In this document: one piece after another, positions 43,194 to 52,610 of the stretch
How positions within the stretch are numbered: the stretch's first letter is position 1
Layout of the letters: the number at the start of each line of letters is the position of its first letter
NCBI RefSeq assembly: GCF_014645615.1
Contig: NZ_BMMB01000008.1
Location: 310,001-374,000, forward strand
Direction of reading: 5' to 3'
DNA from: Paenibacillus hunanensis
Lineage (GTDB): Bacteria; Bacillota; Bacilli; Paenibacillales; Paenibacillaceae
Length of the DNA: 64,000 nt
The notes under the pieces: generated by a model
Told to the model about the DNA's origin: nothing
Database searches by the model: none
What the model saw: only the letters and a program-made list of their open reading frames with translations
Made by a program: the position numbers and the translations under genes

Positions 43194-45068
43194 TCAAGCT
43201 CGACCACTTACGGATGGATGTAATGCCTGTCGGCTCTTCATAAATTCAGCGTCGAATAGCTGATCCTTCATCGTCTCAAACACATGATGGCGATGGTCGC
43301 CGATAATAATGTATCCATTATATAGCTTACGTACATACACATGCTGCTTCGCTTCCAGTACACAGCGAGCATTAGCATCGCTACCTACCATACCCGCTAC
43401 AATGCGATCTTCGGCTTGCAAGCGCGAGCCACGGCATACGGAGTTCTCCAGCAGGAAGGCGATACTGCCTGCGGAGTACAGATCACTTTGAACAACACCT
43501 TCGCGTGTGATCATAATATCACCGTTTGACTTGATCTCGCTGGATTGACAGCGGGCAAGCTCGACATGAACCTCAACCTCCTGCATGCTGCATACGCTGG
43601 CATACAGTCCTTCCAGTAAGGTGCGAGCCGCGGACAGCTTTTCTTCATCCAGCCGCTCTAAGATTGTAGTCGAATTCAGAAAGTGATGCAGTAGCTCCTT
43701 CAATTGCTCCGATTCCCGACTCTCCACATGCTGGATGCTGGCGAACACCTGTAGTAATTCACGAGCCAGCTCAGGCACATTACGGAATTTACGCTCAATT
43801 AGCAGCATAATCATCTGACTGTAACGAACCGTTTGCTGCCGGGCAGCCACTTCCTCGGCAAGCTTATACGCGGCCATATCCAGTTGACGAATCTCATGGC
43901 TCAGCTGCTTGGAGGCTGCATACATCCGGTTGAACATCACGCCAAAATAACCAGAATAGATTTTACCACTGATGATCGTACCGTCGATCGAGATGCTTCC
44001 AGTCGCGGTAATCGTAGCATTGTACACATTACCGTGCACATATACATTACCAAGCGATTCGATAATCATATGCTCCTGCACATCACCATTCACAATCACA
44101 TCACCAGCGAAGACGATATTGCCTGTACGCAGATCCACATTGCCATCCACGATAAATGCATTGGAAATGTCAATCTGACGCCGATTCCCTTTACCCGTCA
44201 TCCGCGGTCGACCAGGACGAAGCGCCACAATCTGACCGAGTGGATTCATCTCTGTAAATTCACCAGCTGTCACCTCTAAATCCTGTGCTACACGAGGTAA
44301 CAGTTCATTACCGAATACATCAAAGCCCGGGATGCCTTCCACAGGCTCATGCTTTGTAGCAATAACTTCTCCTTCATGAACAGAAGGAATACGGCGATGG
44401 CTCCGATAATCGACCACGCCGCCAGCTTCATGAAATATCGTCTCAATCTGTTCCGGGAAAAATAGCTCCAAGCGTGCATCCGTACCCGGCACCGATGCCT
44501 GACCACGCGCAATCACGATCGGCTGATGCGTAGGAGATTCCAGCTCATTCAGAATCGCAGCCTTATCAATATTTTTGTAAATACCACGGTGTTCTAGCGC
44601 ATTGATCACATGCTTGAATTGCACTGTATCCACTACACGATCGCGATTGGGCACAGCGCGTACAGTCACCGCAGAGGATGCCGGAGCATCAACCAGATTC
44701 CATTCAAACCGCTCGCGTGTGTGTAAGTTCAAATAGGCTTCCATCTGATCTGGGGATACACTGATTTCGAACATCGGTGTATGCTCAAGCTCCCACGAAA
44801 CCGTATCCTCTTCACTCACATTAGCCTTACCGGAAATAATATTCTGGTTTACGATCAGTGAGACGGGAGGTAGGGCGTGAATAGAAGCCATTCTACCTCC
44901 CGATTTAGGAGAGAATACATGAATCTTGTTGTCCTTTATTTTGATCCAGCCATCTTTGCCATCCACGAATGATTGCTCATTCGGTTGTCGTCGTTGGCTA
45001 TCGATGTCATTGACGTCAGCGTTTTGAATCATGCGTCCCAATTCCTCGTCGGAGATGGGCCTAGACAT
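43194..45068 (-). CDS. FapA-family (DUF342) protein
   Basis: A 624-residue cytoplasmic protein. The N-terminal ~180 residues hold the FapA N domain. The middle has the beta-helical FapA core, with repeated short strands such as IVDGNVDLRTGNIVFAGDVIVNGDV, NVYVHGNV, GSISIDGTI. Coiled-coil-like helices (~385-500) and further strands (EIKSNGDIMITREGV, AGSIAFLLENSVCRG) follow. In other bacteria DUF342/FapA proteins are tied to cell-shape, polymer or flagellum-associated functions, but the biochemical role is unclear. The start MSRPISDEE follows GGAGGG by 7 bp. Monocistronic. Confidence 0.78.
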   Translation of the reverse strand: MSRPISDEELGRMIQNADVNDIDSQRRQPNEQSFVDGKDGWIKIKDNKIHVFSPKSGGRMASIHALPPVSLIVNQNIISGKANVSEEDTVSWELEHTPMFEISVSPDQMEAYLNLHTRERFEWNLVDAPASSAVTVRAVPNRDRVVDTVQFKHVINALEHRGIYKNIDKAAILNELESPTHQPIVIARGQASVPGTDARLELFFPEQIETIFHEAGGVVDYRSHRRIPSVHEGEVIATKHEPVEGIPGFDVFGNELLPRVAQDLEVTAGEFTEMNPLGQIVALRPGRPRMTGKGNRRQIDISNAFIVDGNVDLRTGNIVFAGDVIVNGDVQEHMIIESLGNVYVHGNVYNATITATGSISIDGTIISGKIYSGYFGVMFNRMYAASKQLSHEIRQLDMAAYKLAEEVAARQQTVRYSQMIMLLIERKFRNVPELARELLQVFASIQHVESRESEQLKELLHHFLNSTTILERLDEEKLSAARTLLEGLYASVCSMQEVEVHVELARCQSSEIKSNGDIMITREGVVQSDLYSAGSIAFLLENSVCRGSRLQAEDRIVAGMVGSDANARCVLEAKQHVYVRKLYNGYIIIGDHRHHVFETMKDQLFDAEFMKSRQALHPSVSGRA

Positions 45069-45442
45069 TGCGTATCCCTCCAATTGGTATCATTTTTTGA
45101 TAAATTTGTTAAAACGAGCATAGGATTTTCTATATTTTACTGTAGGTTGTAGTAAAGTGAAATGGTTCGGCTTGCCTGAATCGCTTCGACTTTTTGTAGT
45201 GGGTACGCTTACAATGATGTAGGCCAAAACCAATCAAGCGGACTATGTAAATTAGTTAAATGGATATAGGAATAATATAATACACATTTTCCCATTTTAA
45301 ACTTATATTTGGATAGAAAACACTAATTTTTTTAGGAAGCTTAGTAAAATAGTTTTATGTGCTCTGTTATCGTAACCGTTTACAAGGTGGATGTCCAGAT
45401 ATTTCTAGGTCTTTTAGCCTGATTCGTAAAATAAAATCCTAT

Positions 45443-45470
45443 TTGAAAAATGAATGAGTTGATGTATAAT
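45443..45470 (+). promoter_or_regulatory. Promoter of tRNA-Arg copy 1
   Basis: TTGAAA (45443-45448), 16 bp, TATAAT (45465-45470), 56 bp upstream of the tRNA. The rest of 45069-45442 is AT-rich with no gene. Confidence 0.65.
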
Positions 45471-45526
45471 ATCTTTTGTTGTTCTAAGGTTGTTTTTACA
45501 TATGTATCGCACGTCTTCATAAATAT

Positions 45527-45600
<74 letters not shown>

Positions 45601-45608
45601 TCAAAGCA

Positions 45609-45640
45609 AAACACCTTCATAGGATATGAAGGTGTTTTTT
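45609..45640 (+). terminator. Terminator of tRNA-Arg copy 1
   Basis: AACACCTTCAT-aggat-ATGAAGGTGTT followed by TTTT, 9 bp after the tRNA. Confidence 0.9.
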
Positions 45641-45700
45641 GTGTGTGCTGTGCCTTGAGGCTATAGGATCTTATGGATGAAGGAAGCTCTAACTGTCCAA

Positions 45701-46048
45701 TTAGCTGTTGGAAATCAGATATGTGACATTGCATACATTACCACTGCCGCCGATTACCTGAATATTATAGGCAGGGGAGCTACTTTGCGCGGAGAATCCG
45801 TCCGAGCCAACAAATGGATTATCAAAGTACAGGCTGACTTCGCCCTGTGGGAGCTTGTAATAGATTGTTCCTTCTGCACCCGTTGCAAAGCCATCTGAAT
45901 CTGCTTGGAATGTAGCAGGTTTGGCATTGTTCGGAACATTCGTTGGGGAAACTACCCACTCTCCATGAGCAAGGTTTGTTTTGCTCTCCAGTACCATTTC
46001 ACTATCCGTTACATTAATGACAGAAATATGAACTTCACGTTGGGACAT
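45701..46048 (-). CDS. Small beta-sandwich protein, aegerolysin/crystal-protein-ET79-like
   Basis: A 115-residue protein without a signal peptide. The pattern resembles small aegerolysin/ET79-type beta-sandwich proteins: VINVTDSEMVL, GEWVVSPTNVPNN, FQADSDGFATGAEGTIYYKL, YFDNPFVGSDGFS and a C-terminal VIGGSGNVCNVTYLI. Proteins of this type bind membrane lipids and are found in insect-associated Bacillus and in fungi. AAGGAG lies 11 bp before the ATG. It stands alone, next to a tRNA gene, which is a common site for acquired genes. The family call rests on pattern memory only; the activity is unknown. Confidence 0.55.
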   Translation of the reverse strand: MSQREVHISVINVTDSEMVLESKTNLAHGEWVVSPTNVPNNAKPATFQADSDGFATGAEGTIYYKLPQGEVSLYFDNPFVGSDGFSAQSSSPAYNIQVIGGSGNVCNVTYLISNS

Positions 46049-46431
46049 TGACCAATCACTCCTTGATTTATATTTTCGTACACGCTCAGTTTAATCCAGA
46101 TAGAATAATAAGTATATATAAGAAAATAAAGCTATAAATTACAATATATAACATTCTAGTTAGGTAAATAGTCACCCCAAGATCATAGCCATAATTAGGT
46201 ACAAAGCAACCATAAACGAATAAATGGAAGTTTTTCATGCCACTACTATCTTCTATTAAATAGTGCTCGCAGATCATACAGTATAACAATAATGTACTTG
46301 CCTATTTCTTGCGGTCGAAAATAGCATTCCATTGCAGCATTTTTTAGTAAAATGTATACTTTAGTCACTTCAATTATTTCCATATCTAATCGTTCTATAT
46401 CTAAATGCTATCAAAAGGAGAAGCCGACGAT
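46049..46431. other. AT-rich intergenic region, no gene seen
   Basis: About 380 bp between the divergent small protein and psiE copy 2. It is very AT-rich with no supported reading frame and presumably contains both promoters. Confidence 0.5.
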
Positions 46432-46845
46432 ATGAATCCGTGGATGCGTTATGTGCACAAAATTCCAACCTTCCTGCAAGCAATTCTCAATGTGACGCTC
46501 GCTCTAGTTGCACTGACACTATGCTTTTTTCTCCTTAAAGAAACATGGCACATTTTCAGCTTCATCTTTCTGGAGGAGTCGGATGTAACGGCTTATGAGC
46601 TGGCTGCGCGCTTGCTCGTATTTTTTCTGTATTTTGAGTTTATTGCCCTCATTATTAAATATTTTAAAAGTGGATTTCATTTTCCTTTACGTTATTTTAT
46701 CTACATTGGTATTACCGCGATTATTCGGCTTATTATTGTCGACTATGATAATGCGACGAATACGGTTATGTGGTCGCTGTCGATTTTGATTTTGCTGGGT
46801 GCTTTATTTCTGGCGAATTCGCGTCCAACGCGAGATCATGATTAA
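46432..46845 (+). CDS. psiE: PsiE-family membrane protein (copy 2)
   Basis: A 137-residue protein with four predicted helices. The core FFLYFEFIALIIKYF, FHFPLRYFIYIGITAIIRLIIVDYD is nearly identical to copy 1 at 13134, while the termini differ. AAAGGAG lies 12 bp before the ATG at 46432. Function unknown in the family. The next gene starts 69 bp downstream in the same direction. Confidence 0.85.
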   Translation: MNPWMRYVHKIPTFLQAILNVTLALVALTLCFFLLKETWHIFSFIFLEESDVTAYELAARLLVFFLYFEFIALIIKYFKSGFHFPLRYFIYIGITAIIRLIIVDYDNATNTVMWSLSILILLGALFLANSRPTRDHD

Positions 46846-46914
46846 GGGTAAAAAAAGATCGAACGAGCATGAAGGGAATTTTATTCATTTATTTACGAAG
46901 ACGGAGGCAGCACA

Positions 46915-47358
46915 ATGACACAATCTAACATTAAAATTTCACAGCGTAGCGCAATGCTAATTGAACGTTTGCGCGGTGAAGGTATTACAAATGAACAGCT
47001 CCTGCAAGCGATACAGGAACGCAGTACCGAACCACTGGCAGGCTCAGAAACAGCTGCCGGGATGAATCTGGATGAATGGATTGACTATGCTGCTGAGCAT
47101 GGAGAGCAGCTTGCCGATGCGATACGAGCGGGATACCGTATGACATTTACTACGGTGCCAGGAGCAGGCAACTGGCTGCGCTTTGCACTGGGATTAGAGG
47201 AAGGGCAGCATTATACGGTACCGGAGGAAGGTCGGATGGATGACTTGCAGCTGGACGAAATGCAATTCCAGCGCATTGCGGATGCGATGGCAATGAACTG
47301 GGTGCTGGTACGTCAGCCAAATGGCAGTGCTTCCTTGATGTTGAAGTCTCTGCAATAA
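46915..47358 (+). CDS. Small cytoplasmic protein of unknown function
   Basis: A 147-residue soluble protein I do not recognise. It is rich in Glu, Ala and Gln and mostly helical by composition. Visible segments are IERLRGEGITNEQLLQAIQE, MNLDEWIDYAAEHGEQ and TTVPGAGNWLRFALGLEEGQHY. CGGAGG lies 8 bp before the ATG. Probably co-transcribed with psiE copy 2. No signal peptide or membrane segment. Confidence 0.65.
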   Translation: MTQSNIKISQRSAMLIERLRGEGITNEQLLQAIQERSTEPLAGSETAAGMNLDEWIDYAAEHGEQLADAIRAGYRMTFTTVPGAGNWLRFALGLEEGQHYTVPEEGRMDDLQLDEMQFQRIADAMAMNWVLVRQPNGSASLMLKSLQ

Positions 47359-47670
47359 TCGACGAGTGTGATTGAGAATGATCTGTCACTGGCGATTAGG
47401 ATGTATAGTGCATGGAATCTATAGTGCATGGAATCGCAGAAGCTCATAAGAGCATAACGACATGAAGGATCATAGAGAACATCATAAAAAATCATACAGA
47501 ACATCGGTGATTCCAAATTAGCGATACAAACGAAAAGCGGCTGGGCTTCGGCACCAGTCGCTTTTATTGTTATATGCTGTATGATCGCGTTATCTACCCA
47601 TGAATCATCATAAATCATAGTAAAGCTTGCTCATCGTAGAGCGTATTCATCGTACAGCACCAGTGCCCCT

Positions 47671-48612
47671 TTATTTACGTTCTTTTGCAGACTGCCGATA
47701 TTCACGCGGACTCACATGACAGAGCTGCTTGAATATTTTTCCAAAATGAGAAAAGTTACCGAAGCCAGTAGCTGCTGCCACATCAATAATTTTCATATCG
47801 GTATCTCGTAATAGCTGCTGAGCAGCCTGCACCCGTACCATGTTCACATACTCGGTCAAATGAAACCCAGTCGTGCGCTTGAATGTACGACTGAGATACG
47901 CCGAACTAAGATGCACATGGGCTGCCAGCTTGGGCAGGGATAGATCGGTATGATAATGCTCCTTAATATAACGAGCCGCTTCAGTAATCTGCTCCTGTGC
48001 GGCGTGCTGCAACGTAGAGGCTGGAGTCGCCGTACGACCTGGCAAACGTGCGCAGTGAAGCAGCAATGTAACGGCAAGCTGCTCTACCATTAGCATATAG
48101 CCCTCAGGTTGTAGGGTAAGCTCACGAACAAGCTGCTGAATGATGCTGGAGATGATCGAATCCTTGCTATCTTTACTGCTAGTATGTAATACCGGATAGG
48201 TCTGGCTGAACAAGGCGAGTAGCCAGTCGCGATGCTGACCGAATTGCCGCTCCGCAAACCCATCACCAAAATAAAGCACAATTCGTTCATGCTCGGGTAG
48301 CTTGCCAGGTAAGGTACGATGCAGCTCATGCTTGCCGATAAACACAATATCACCGGCATGCATTTCATATACCCGATCTCGTACAAAGTAGCTGCGTTCT
48401 CCAGACAACAATATATACAGCTCATAATGAGGATGCAGATGATCGCTCGGCATTGTAAAATAATCGCTGCGCGATGTATGCTCAGCGATCAATCTATCCG
48501 GCATCCGTTGATCCGTTAGATTGCTTGACGTATGCGTAGTCTCCATAGCCGCTATACGTATGTCCGTACTAGAGGAGGATACAGAATCAATAACAGAACG
48601 ATCAGATGACAT
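47671..48612 (-). CDS. AraC-family transcriptional regulator with cupin domain
   Basis: A 313-residue regulator. The N-terminal sensing domain is a cupin (HPHYELYILLSGERSYFVRD...MHAGDIVFIGKHELHR, ~80-130). The C-terminal ~100 residues carry two AraC helix-turn-helices (LSLPKLAAHVHLSSAYLSRTFKRTTG and IIDVAAATGFGNFSHFGKIFKQ). The first ~45 residues are Ser/Thr-rich. AAAGGAG lies 8 bp before the ATG. It is divergent from a Gfo/Idh dehydrogenase gene across a cre-like site, so it probably controls that gene in response to a sugar or polyol. Confidence 0.87.
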   Translation of the reverse strand: MSSDRSVIDSVSSSSTDIRIAAMETTHTSSNLTDQRMPDRLIAEHTSRSDYFTMPSDHLHPHYELYILLSGERSYFVRDRVYEMHAGDIVFIGKHELHRTLPGKLPEHERIVLYFGDGFAERQFGQHRDWLLALFSQTYPVLHTSSKDSKDSIISSIIQQLVRELTLQPEGYMLMVEQLAVTLLLHCARLPGRTATPASTLQHAAQEQITEAARYIKEHYHTDLSLPKLAAHVHLSSAYLSRTFKRTTGFHLTEYVNMVRVQAAQQLLRDTDMKIIDVAAATGFGNFSHFGKIFKQLCHVSPREYRQSAKERK

Positions 48613-48629
48613 CGCAGCAGCTCCTTTTC

Positions 48630-48643
48630 TGTAAGCGTTATCT
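48630..48643. promoter_or_regulatory. CcpA cre site between araC-type gene and Gfo/Idh gene
   Basis: TGTAAGCGTTATCT matches the TGnAAnCGnWWnCW core of the cre consensus at every fixed position. It lies 18 bp upstream of the AraC gene and within the divergent promoter region, suggesting glucose repression. Confidence 0.65.
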
Positions 48644-48764
48644 TTTATTCAGTATATCATGACAAAATAAGCGGGGTTAACAAAAGAAAGCAAGAATAGC
48701 GGCGAATGATCCCGCTTTTTTTATTATGCTGAAAAAGAATAAGACGAAGCGGAGGGAGCAGCAT

Positions 48765-50066
48765 ATGGAACGCAAACGGTATGTGTTGGTAGGTACAGGT
48801 GGACGTGCAGAATTTTTTTATGGAGCGATGGTACGAGATTTTGGAGCAACGGCAGAGCTGGTCGCCTTTTGCGATCTGAATGAAACGCGTGCGCGGTATG
48901 CGAATCGTTTGATTGAGGAGAAGTATGGCGGTACAGCTGTTGATCTGTATAAGGCGTCCGACTTTGAGCAGATGATTAAGGACAAGCAACCAGATACAGT
49001 GATCGTGACCAGTGTGGATCGTACGCATCATCATTATATTATTCGCGCGCTGGAGCTTGGCTGTGACGTGATTACCGAAAAGCCGATGACCGTGGATGAA
49101 GAGAAATGTCAGCAGATTCTGGATGCTGTGGAGCGTACGGGGCAGAAGGTACGTGTGACCTTTAATTATCGCTATGCGCCTCATCATACAAAGGCACGGG
49201 AACTGATTCGTGACGGTGCGATTGGTAAGGTGACGTCCGTACATTTTGAATGGCTGCTCAATACGGAGCATGGTGCAGACTACTTCCGTCGCTGGCATCG
49301 GGATAAGCGTAATAGCGGCGGACTGCTCGTACACAAATCAACCCACCATTTTGATCTGGTTAATTTTTGGATCGATTCGCAGCCGGATACGGTATTTGCG
49401 TTTGGCGATCTGCTCTTTTATGGACGAGAAAATGCAGAGCAGCGTGGACAGACCGACTTTTACAATCGCGCAACTGGAAATGCGAATGCACAGCATGATC
49501 CGTTTGCCCTGCATCTGGATCGCAATCCGAATCTAAAAGCGATGTATCTCGATGCCGAACATGAGGATGGTTACCAGCGCGATCAAAGTGTATTTGGCGA
49601 CGGAATTAGCATTGAGGATACGATGAGTGTCGTAGTGCGCTACAAAAATAAAGCGATGCTCACCTATTCGCTCAATGCCTATATGCCGTGGGAAGGATAT
49701 CGGATTGCTTTTAACGGCACAACTGGACGGATTGAAATGGAGATTGTGGAGAAGTCTTATGTGAATGCGGGTGGCGAAAAGGCAGATGAAGGCGCGCTTG
49801 AGGGGAAACGGATTACCGTCTATCCGATGTTCGGCAAGCCGTATGAAGTGCAGGTGGAGGAACGTGAAGGCGGTCATGGCGGTGGTGATCCGGTGCTGCT
49901 GAATGATCTGTTCGGAGAGCCAGAAGAAGACCCTTTTCATCGTGCAGCCGATCATACGGATGGAGCACGTTCGATTTTAACAGGGATTGCTGCCAATCAG
50001 TCGATTCGTACAGGATTGCCAGTGAAGGTGGATCAGCTGGTGCATTTTTATAATAAAGGTAAGTGA
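48765..50066 (+). CDS. Gfo/Idh/MocA-family oxidoreductase
   Basis: A 433-residue NAD(P)-dependent dehydrogenase. The Rossmann motif is VLVGTGGRAEFFYG near the N-terminus, then EKPMTVDEEKC (residue ~105) with the catalytic Lys. The Asp/His region is GGLLVHKSTHHFDLVNFW. It is longer than typical family members, with an extra Gly/Glu-rich stretch near residue 365 (VEEREGGHGGGDP). The start follows GGAGGGAG; an upstream ATG at 48726 is in-frame but has no SD. It diverges from the AraC regulator. Sugar or polyol substrate unknown. Confidence 0.83.
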   Translation: MERKRYVLVGTGGRAEFFYGAMVRDFGATAELVAFCDLNETRARYANRLIEEKYGGTAVDLYKASDFEQMIKDKQPDTVIVTSVDRTHHHYIIRALELGCDVITEKPMTVDEEKCQQILDAVERTGQKVRVTFNYRYAPHHTKARELIRDGAIGKVTSVHFEWLLNTEHGADYFRRWHRDKRNSGGLLVHKSTHHFDLVNFWIDSQPDTVFAFGDLLFYGRENAEQRGQTDFYNRATGNANAQHDPFALHLDRNPNLKAMYLDAEHEDGYQRDQSVFGDGISIEDTMSVVVRYKNKAMLTYSLNAYMPWEGYRIAFNGTTGRIEMEIVEKSYVNAGGEKADEGALEGKRITVYPMFGKPYEVQVEEREGGHGGGDPVLLNDLFGEPEEDPFHRAADHTDGARSILTGIAANQSIRTGLPVKVDQLVHFYNKGK

Positions 50067-50572
50067 CAGGATGGAAGGACGTAAGTGAGATATTAAAAGC
50101 CAGTCATTAAATGAGGCATTAAAGAATTGGATGATCAAGGAATTGCACAGAGGCAACGGACTGAACTATAGGAATAGAACTTTGAAAATGATGTGAGGAT
50201 GAATGTCTGCTGAATGAAGCTGACAATCGGGTATATAGGAAGAACAGGAGCATGGCTGTATAGGATAGGTTGGAAACGATCATCTAATGTCGATGCGCTG
50301 GGCGATGCATATAAATGTTGAAATACGTATCGGCATAAATACACACTTTAATTAGCATCGGCAGACATCGATGAAGCACGATCAGGATGGAGCACGAATA
50401 GAAATATAGCATAAAAAAATGCAAAAACAGGGTGAATAATAATGTACAGTGCGATCACTTGCCTGATTATAAAACACCCTGTACTACGCCATTATTCAGT
50501 GACCTGACCTGCTCGTCATCCAACACCTACAGCGATTGTTCCCTAGTCCGATCACATAGGAGGCACTCATCC
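50067..50572. other. Intergenic region, no gene seen
   Basis: About 500 bp. The AlkA frame is open back to 50432 but that extension has no SD and unusual composition. I see no structured RNA. Confidence 0.45.
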
Positions 50573-51727
50573 ATGACCGAGCATCATTCGCGATCACAAG
50601 CAGATCCTATTTCCAGTAGCTCAAACGAACAGGAGCAGTCTACGCTCCATCCACATAGCATCACATCATCAGCAAACGTCTCTTCCAATTCAGATCTAGT
50701 GGAGAATGGGAAAGTGACATCGAAAGCTGAGCATCTAGAAAGCGTACAAGAATCGGAAACTCCCTATTATGCTGGCTTATCTTTAAACGAAATCCAGCAA
50801 TTTCAACAGCAAGGCAAGTGGCAGGATGAAGGGGATCGACTGCTACTTCCTGTACCTGCCGAATTCAGCTTTGCGATGAATGTGGACTTTTTACGAAGCT
50901 CACCTAATGAATGCCTATTTGTCGTACACAAGCAGGAAATATACAAGGCGCTAGCAGTCGGTCATTCCCGTCCACTATTGCGTATTACACAGAAGGAGCC
51001 TAGTAAGATCGAGGTGGAATTTCTCGGCGATAGTGCACCAGAGAATGATCTAGAGCGTGTCGCAGTAGCGGCTTATGTGAGTGACTGGTTTGATCTGGGG
51101 ATTGATCTATTGCCCTTTTACAAGCTAGCCAGCAGTGATGCCTTGCTTGGACATGCGGTAGAGTCCTTTTATGGCTTACGCAATATGGGCATACCGGATT
51201 TGTTTGAAACCTTATGCTGGGGCATATTGGGTCAGCAGATTAACCTAGGTTATGCGCATACGCTCAAATGCCGATTGACCGAAGCATTTGGCGAGTACGT
51301 CGATTATGAAGGAGAGCGCTATTGGATATTTCCAACAGCCGAACGCATTGCAGCCCTGACGATGTCGGATCTGGAATTGATGCATATGACCGTAAAAAAA
51401 TGCGAATACATCCTCGACGCCGCCCGATTAGTTGCCAGTGGCGAGCTGAGCAAAGAAAAGCTGCTTGCCGCAGGTGGCTACAAAGAAGCCGAAAAGATGC
51501 TTACCCGTATTCGCGGCATCGGCCCATGGACAGCTAACTATGTACTCATGCGCTGCTTACGCATCCCGACAGCATTTCCCATCGACGACGTAGGTCTGCA
51601 CAATGTAATCCGCCACCTGACCGGCTCAACAGCCAAGCCTACTCGAGAAGAATTATTAAAGCTTGCCGCAGGCTGGAGCAACTGGGAGTCGTACGCAACC
51701 TTCTATTTATGGCGTGTGCTGTACTGA
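50573..51727 (+). CDS. alkA: DNA-3-methyladenine glycosylase, AlkA-like (HhH-GPD superfamily)
   Basis: A 384-residue base-excision enzyme removing alkylated purines from DNA. The helix-hairpin-helix is MLTRIRGIGPWTANYVLM, followed by the catalytic Asp region TAFPIDDVGLHN. LCWGILGQQINLGYA is the usual conserved helix, and a beta-rich AlkA N domain precedes it. The first ~65 residues are Ser/Glu-rich and low-complexity, an unusual extension. AGGAGG is 9 bp before the ATG at 50573. No ada partner is adjacent. From ~51480 on, C-ending codons increase. Confidence 0.87.
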   Translation: MTEHHSRSQADPISSSSNEQEQSTLHPHSITSSANVSSNSDLVENGKVTSKAEHLESVQESETPYYAGLSLNEIQQFQQQGKWQDEGDRLLLPVPAEFSFAMNVDFLRSSPNECLFVVHKQEIYKALAVGHSRPLLRITQKEPSKIEVEFLGDSAPENDLERVAVAAYVSDWFDLGIDLLPFYKLASSDALLGHAVESFYGLRNMGIPDLFETLCWGILGQQINLGYAHTLKCRLTEAFGEYVDYEGERYWIFPTAERIAALTMSDLELMHMTVKKCEYILDAARLVASGELSKEKLLAAGGYKEAEKMLTRIRGIGPWTANYVLMRCLRIPTAFPIDDVGLHNVIRHLTGSTAKPTREELLKLAAGWSNWESYATFYLWRVLY

Positions 51728-51949
51728 TGATAGGGTGTAATCGGCACCATCTTTCAAGTCTGGTATTGGAAAATAGTAACTAAAAACGAGGACATTTCTT
51801 GTGCCCGACCAGCCACATGTATCTAAATTTATCTATATGTGTAAGATCAAAGCATATGCCCTACAAGCTCAAGTAAATAAGGTAGTCGAAGAAGAATTAC
51901 GAAGATACGAAATAATAACAGCTAAGCAGTATAAAAATAGAAGAGGCAG

Positions 51950-51991
51950 GAAAAAGAAAAAAAGCATCTCCACCAAGTGGAAATGCTTTTT
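51950..51991 (-). terminator. Terminator of tRNA-Arg copy 2
   Basis: On the minus strand AAGCATTTCCAC-ttg-GTGGAGATGCTT (one G-U pair) is followed by TTTTTC and more Ts. Confidence 0.88.
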
Positions 51992-51998
51992 TGTGTGA

Positions 51999-52072
<74 letters not shown>

Positions 52073-52106
52073 AAATTATAATTACCATTTCGAGCGCAAC
52101 AAAAAT

Positions 52107-52135
52107 ATCTTAGCATGTACACAAAAAGAAAGCAA
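52107..52135 (-). promoter_or_regulatory. Promoter of tRNA-Arg copy 2
   Basis: On the minus strand TTGCTT, 17 bp, TAAGAT, 35 bp upstream of the tRNA. 52136-52538 contains no gene I can support. Confidence 0.6.
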
Positions 52136-52538
52136 GCTCTTTTTGCCCAAATCAGCTTTTGCCATTCTTAAACATCTACCATGATGCCAAACAACATAGT
52201 AGTGATAACGCCAAAATGACGTAAGTGGCACGACCGATTCAGGTAGAGTGCGACGGATTAAAAAGAGGTTATCTCACATAGATGATGGCTTTGAAATTGT
52301 TGAAGTGCTTGTATACGCTACAACATGTATAAACTTATATACCTATACTACGCATACGAAGCTACAATTTTTAATCTTCAATAGCTATTACTTGGCTGTG
52401 TATTCTATCGATTCTGATTTGAAAATGACCATCTTCATCCATCACCTCTATGCATCCATCCAGCTTCACGTTTCAACGCTAATGCGCGTGTTAATTAAAA
52501 GGTAAATAAAACCATACCGCACGAACATTCCCCAATGG

Positions 52539-52567
52539 CTGTCAGCAACGAACAGCTGTGCTATAAT
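52539..52567 (+). promoter_or_regulatory. Promoter of the YsoA-position gene
   Basis: CTGTCA (52539-52544), 17 bp, TATAAT (52562-52567). A transcript would begin about 52574, downstream of the nearest ATG (52569) of the following frame. Confidence 0.65.
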
Positions 52568-52610
52568 CATGAAGTCACGCGCAAGAAGTGATGAATTAGG
52601 AGGTGCCGTT

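Noticed and set aside
51801..51998. 65-codon open frame before tRNA-Arg copy 2
   Set aside because: Low-complexity Lys-rich end created by the A-tract of the tRNA terminator; no SD.
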